DNA from: Alphaproteobacteria bacterium
GTDB lineage: Bacteria; Pseudomonadota; Alphaproteobacteria; Rhodospirillales; Magnetospirillaceae
Length of the DNA: 6,447 bases
Direction of reading: 5' to 3'
Assembly: GCA_015232485.1 (NCBI GenBank)
Contig: JADFZP010000092.1
Span: forward strand, 1-6,447
Both the position numbers and the translations under genes were made by a program. Positions 3,590 through 6,447 of the stretch are shown here, piece by piece. Within the stretch, counting starts at the first letter, position 1. Every line of letters starts with the position of its first letter. Under the pieces are notes generated by a model, which was not told where the DNA came from, ran no database searches, and was given only the letters and a program-made list of their open reading frames with translations.

Positions 3590-6171
3590 AACTCGGTACG
3601 CAGTTGCAGCGAAGCCGAGTGGCTGACGTAACTGTCGGCCAGATCGGTGTCGTACTTGGCGGAAATGGCGGTGTTGCGGACCGAGGCGACGTCCACGCCC
3701 AGGCCGAGGTTGAAATGCTCGGTGGCGATGTCGGTGCCCGGCGTGATGAAGCTGGAGCCGCCGGCCGCGTAGATCGACGTCTGGTCTTGGCTGGACTTGT
3801 TGAACTCGTGATGCCAGACGGCGCGGGCGTTGGGGCTGACCTCCCAGTTGCCGATGGTGGCGACCTTGGCCGAGACCTTGGCGCCCAGGCCCGAGCGGAT
3901 CGAATCGGTCGAGGACGAGCCGACATCCAACGCCGCCGCGCCGCCGGTCTCGGAATAGCCGTCCTGCTTCAGATTGTTGTAGGCCAGCGAGGCCAAGGGG
4001 GTGACCACGGCGGGGCCGATGTCCAGCGGTATGCCGGCCTCGATTTTCGCGCCCAGTTGCTGGCCGTCGTAGCTGGCGTTCAGGCTTTGGGCGGCGGCGC
4101 CGGCGATGTCCACGTGGCGGGTGGCGTCGTATTTGTGGACGCCATAGGTCAGGCCGCCGTCCACGTACCAGCCCTTGCCGGAATAGATGCCGTACAGGCT
4201 GGCGATGTAGGAATCGATGTCCTGGCCGCTGCCGGAACGGTCGCCGGTGGATTCGACGTCGGTCTTGGCGTAGGCGAAGGACAGGCCGACGCGGAGCGGG
4301 TCGGCCAGCTTGAAGTCGGCGCCGAAGGCAAGGCCATGGGTGTCGGCATCATAGCCCGACACGTCGTCGCGCTCGTCTTGGGCGGCGGTCGAGCCGAAGC
4401 CCTGGCCCCACACCCCCAGACCCTTCACCGTTTCACCCGACGACACGCCGGTGCGGGCCTTGGACGCCATCACCCGCACCGCGTCGGAACGCGCCCGAAT
4501 GGTGGACAGCGCCTGGCTCACGGCACCCATGGACGCCTGGGCGGTGTTGATGGTGGCCTCGGGGCGCAACTGGGCGCCGGCCTTCTTGATCGAGGCATCC
4601 GAGGTCAGGTTGTTGACCGCCTGCGACAGCGCCTGCAACCCGACATCGCTGCCCGAATAGGTCGCCAACGCATTGACACTGGCGCCGTTGATGCCGCTGG
4701 CCGTGCCAGCGGCGTTCAAGTTGGCGGCGGTGATGACGATGTTGGTGTAGCCGGTGCCGTAGGACACGCCGTCAGTGTCGGTTTCGCCTGCGCCGGTGAT
4801 GCTGCTCACCGCCCAGCGATAGCCGCCGGAATTGACGACGGAGGGCAATCCATCTGGGATGCGGCCATTGGTGTCCTGCAAAATGACAAATTTTTGTCCA
4901 CTCGAAGCCGTTCCGACGACTGTCGGAGAAATAGAGACTGTTGAAACCGAAAGGTTTGTAGACTTATCAGCGTCACCAAACGATGAAACCCAATATCCAT
5001 GCTGACCAGCGTTCCTGTCAATGGTGGTCTTTAGATAGAAAGTGCCACTTTGCCCATCACTGGAGCCGCCTAGTGTGTCGTAGGAGTAAGAATTAAGCTT
5101 GTGAGTTCTTAGATCGATAGTGGCTCCGTCCCTCCAACTCCAAGCTGCAGTATGGATCGCCGAATTACCACCAAGGGCGAGGGTGGCACCAGTGGCGAAA
5201 GCGAGGTTATGGATAGGGGTGTTGTTTGTTCCGATATTACCGGTGAAGTTTGCCGTCCCGGCCCCGGAGCTACCAATGACAACATTGCCATTGTTTGGCG
5301 ACGAAGCCATCACATTGCCGTTCAGCGTGCTGCCCTCGTTCAGGTAAATTAGATAGTCGCCGTTGGCGACCACCCCCAACACGATGTCGCCGGTGACGGT
5401 GCCATTGTTGGTGAAGGTGCTGTCCTGGGTGACCGAATAGAAATCAACGGCCCTATCACCCGAATGGTTGATGGTGCCGTTGTTCGTGATCGTCGCCGAA
5501 GAATCGCCGTCACCGCTCACCCAGCCGTTGATAGTACCATTGTTGGTGATTGTGTTGCCTCTGGAATAGTACTCGATGCCTTGGTTGATGGTGCCGTTGT
5601 TAGTGATGGTGGTGTTGGTTGCGCCGCGGTGGCTCTGATTGCCTACGCAGATACCACATGATGAGTTCCTGTCGCCGCGTTCACGCGACGGATCGATGCC
5701 GCCGGTGCCGCCGTTGATGGTGCCCTCGTTGTCGATGGCGACGCCACTAGCATCAAGGACGTAGATGCCGTAGGCGTTACCGCCCGTTCCACCATCACCG
5801 GCCGTTCCACCTGATACGGTGGCAGATCGTCCGATCGCTATCCCGACGCCGTGGACATCTGCAAAAATTCCGACACTATCGCCGCCACTACCGCCGTTGG
5901 CGCCGTCGCCACCGCGACCACCACTGACCGTGCCCTCACTCACCAATACACTGGTGTTGGCGACGCCAAAAAGGATACCGGCACTGCCGCCGCCCGCACC
6001 ATCCGTGCTGTTGGCAACGTTTGGCCCGCTCACGTTGGCCCGACCGATGAAAGGAGAGTTGCTGCCATCCACGATGACGGCGGCCTCCCAGGCCCATACA
6101 GCCCCGGCGCCCATCATGAGAACCGCCAGATGCGAGGTTCCGGCCAGCAGAAAACGGTTGAAGCGACGCAT
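3586..6171 (-). CDS. Autotransporter (type V secretion) with repeat-rich passenger and C-terminal beta-barrel
   Basis: An 861-residue classical autotransporter. A signal peptide spans residues 1-27 (basic MRRFNR, hydrophobic core, cleavage likely at AVWA/WEA). Residues 61-155 contain three glycine-rich units of about 35 residues. Residues 187-260 contain four T(I/F)TNNGT(I/V) units. The rest of the passenger, to about 540, is Gly/Ser/Thr/Asn-rich, as expected of a parallel beta-helix. A helical linker (about 540-575) leads to a barrel at about 582-861, beginning GLGVWGQGFGS and ending LQLRTEF with the terminal Phe used by the BAM machinery. No protease or lipase triad was noticed in the passenger, so an adhesin-like surface role is likelier than an enzymatic one, but this is inference. 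The start ATG has GAGGGG 8 nt upstream and a good promoter. The part of the gene for residues 357-437 is much lower in GC than the barrel. It is followed by the overlapping lipoprotein gene. Confidence 0.93.
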   Translation of the reverse strand: MRRFNRFLLAGTSHLAVLMMGAGAVWAWEAAVIVDGSNSPFIGRANVSGPNVANSTDGAGGGSAGILFGVANTSVLVSEGTVSGGRGGDGANGGSGGDSVGIFADVHGVGIAIGRSATVSGGTAGDGGTGGNAYGIYVLDASGVAIDNEGTINGGTGGIDPSRERGDRNSSCGICVGNQSHRGATNTTITNNGTINQGIEYYSRGNTITNNGTINGWVSGDGDSSATITNNGTINHSGDRAVDFYSVTQDSTFTNNGTVTGDIVLGVVANGDYLIYLNEGSTLNGNVMASSPNNGNVVIGSSGAGTANFTGNIGTNNTPIHNLAFATGATLALGGNSAIHTAAWSWRDGATIDLRTHKLNSYSYDTLGGSSDGQSGTFYLKTTIDRNAGQHGYWVSSFGDADKSTNLSVSTVSISPTVVGTASSGQKFVILQDTNGRIPDGLPSVVNSGGYRWAVSSITGAGETDTDGVSYGTGYTNIVITAANLNAAGTASGINGASVNALATYSGSDVGLQALSQAVNNLTSDASIKKAGAQLRPEATINTAQASMGAVSQALSTIRARSDAVRVMASKARTGVSSGETVKGLGVWGQGFGSTAAQDERDDVSGYDADTHGLAFGADFKLADPLRVGLSFAYAKTDVESTGDRSGSGQDIDSYIASLYGIYSGKGWYVDGGLTYGVHKYDATRHVDIAGAAAQSLNASYDGQQLGAKIEAGIPLDIGPAVVTPLASLAYNNLKQDGYSETGGAAALDVGSSSTDSIRSGLGAKVSAKVATIGNWEVSPNARAVWHHEFNKSSQDQTSIYAAGGSSFITPGTDIATEHFNLGLGVDVASVRNTAISAKYDTDLADSYVSHSASLQLRTEF
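4861..5100. other. Low-GC patch inside the autotransporter passenger
   Basis: By hand count 113 of 240 bases are G or C (47%), against 42 of 60 (70%) in a barrel segment at 3841-3900. The patch encodes passenger residues of about 357-437 and stays in frame. It suggests a passenger module of different origin or a relaxed codon pattern in a fast-evolving surface domain. Confidence 0.7.
5393..5607 (-). repeat. Imperfect direct repeats encoding T(I/F)TNNGT(I/V)
   Basis: A 23-bp unit recurs at 5393-5415, 5468-5490, 5528-5550 and 5585-5607, with a more diverged copy at 5714-5736. The last three of the main copies are spaced 60 and 57 bp apart. They encode TNNGT turns of the passenger, at residues 192, 211, 231 and 256 for the NGT asparagine, consistent with successive coils of a beta-helix. 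Confidence 0.8.
5707..5991 (-). repeat. Three glycine-rich protein repeats of about 35 residues
   Basis: The autotransporter passenger repeats GGSAGILFGVANTSVLVSEG, GGDSVGIFADVHGVGIAIGR and GGNAYGIYVLDASGVAIDNE, each followed by a TVSGG/TINGG turn and a Gly-rich linker. The units start at residues of about 61, 96 and 130. They are diverged at DNA level, so they are old duplications or structural coils. Confidence 0.7.
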
Positions 6172-6179
6172 GTAAAGAT

Positions 6180-6185
6180 CCCCTC
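6180..6185 (-). promoter_or_regulatory. Ribosome binding site of the autotransporter
   Basis: GAGGGG on the minus strand, 8 nt before ATG 6171. It supports that start, which is also the beginning of the signal peptide. Confidence 0.75.
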
Positions 6186-6234
6186 AGGTCAGTCACGGCG
6201 CATACGGCGGGCGAACGACCTGCCATCTAGCGCC

Positions 6235-6263
6235 ATCGTCACTCATGACCACTCGACTGTCAA
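6235..6263 (-). promoter_or_regulatory. Predicted sigma-70-type promoter of the autotransporter-lipoprotein unit
   Basis: On the minus strand a perfect TTGACA (6263-6258) is followed after exactly 17 bp by GACGAT (6240-6235). Transcription would start near 6228, giving a leader of about 57 nt. The rest of the intergenic stretch 6172-6307 shows no other clear element. Confidence 0.6.
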
Positions 6264-6307
6264 CAACGAGGGGTGGTGAGCTCGCGGTGGCCAGGCGCGA
6301 TGCGGGT

Positions 6308-6447
6308 CTAACGAGAGGTCATCGCGACGACGCCACGCTTCTGACGGTCCAGAATTCCCGCCTTGATTTGGTCGTACAACGACCGTGGCATCATGCCGTA
6401 CTCGAATGCGCCCGAACGGCCCGGAATGGGGCGCAAGTCAAAACGGG
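6308..6447 (-). CDS. C-terminal fragment of an unrecognised protein
   Basis: An open frame enters from the right edge and ends at TAG 6310-6308, giving 45 complete codons. The visible peptide includes LRPIPGRSGAFEYGMMPRSL and then YDQIKAGILDRQKRGVVAMT before the final SR. The other two leftward frames are closed by stops (TGA) within this stretch. The mix of charged and hydrophobic residues and the amphipathic YDQIKAGILDRQKR segment look like real protein with a C-terminal helix. I cannot name the family; a small toxin or mobile-element protein end is conceivable but not shown. It reads in the same direction as the autotransporter, which has its own promoter 45-73 bp downstream of this stop. 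Confidence 0.5.
   Translation of the reverse strand, partial: RFDLRPIPGRSGAFEYGMMPRSLYDQIKAGILDRQKRGVVAMTSR

Noticed and set aside
3604..4944. A 446-codon open frame on the plus strand opposite the autotransporter barrel
   Set aside because: Low-complexity Gly/Ala/Val/Arg composition and no motif; it is the antisense of the repetitive autotransporter gene.
6278..6301. Short inverted repeat CGCGA/TCGCG after the right-edge gene
   Set aside because: The stem is only about 5 bp with a 9-base loop and there is no T-tract, so it is not a convincing terminator.

Overview
This is a GC-rich window (about 65-70% in most genes) with alphaproteobacterial character. Promoter-like elements have the TTGACA/xACGAT form, there is an Rrf2-family regulator of the BadM type, and a benzoate-CoA ligase resembles those of Rhodospirillales and Rhodopseudomonas. 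A Magnetospirillum/Phaeospirillum-like organism is a reasonable guess, but it is inference from gene content, not from a marker gene.

Left half (1-2735): an aromatic-acid locus with two divergent arms. The leftward arm carries a benzoate-CoA ligase (125-1684) whose stop codon overlaps the start of a beta-ketoadipyl-CoA-type thiolase, of which 41 codons are visible (1-125). The rightward arm carries a small GNAT acetyltransferase (1852-2316), translationally coupled by an ATGA overlap to a cysteine-free Rrf2-family repressor (2313-2735). In Rhodopseudomonas palustris a GNAT/Rrf2 pair, BadL/BadM, controls benzoate genes: BadL acetylates aminobenzoates and the products relieve BadM repression. 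The same logic probably applies here. The 167-bp divergent intergenic region holds a 30-bp near-palindrome with perfect 7-bp arms (TTGTGGC/GCCACAA), sitting over the predicted transcription start of the ligase; it is the natural operator candidate. The thiolase type points to a pathway ending in 3-oxoadipyl-CoA, such as the aerobic benzoyl-CoA (box) route. That would place a regulator best known from anaerobic benzoate metabolism over a different pathway.

Right half (2762-6171): a leftward two-gene unit. The first gene is a classical (type V) autotransporter of 861 residues, with a signal peptide, a glycine-rich and NNGT-repeat passenger and a C-terminal beta-barrel ending in Phe. It is followed by an alpha/beta-hydrolase lipoprotein with a visible Ser-Asp-His triad. 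No ATG/GTG start lies in the right place for the lipoprotein. A CTG in a CTGA overlap with the autotransporter stop gives a complete lipoprotein signal peptide and is my preferred start. A good promoter and Shine-Dalgarno sequence precede the autotransporter.

Right edge (6308-6447): the C-terminal 45 codons of an unrecognised leftward gene. No RNA genes, CRISPR arrays, insertion sequences or convincing rho-independent terminators were seen. The badM and lipoprotein genes converge with only 26 bp between them.
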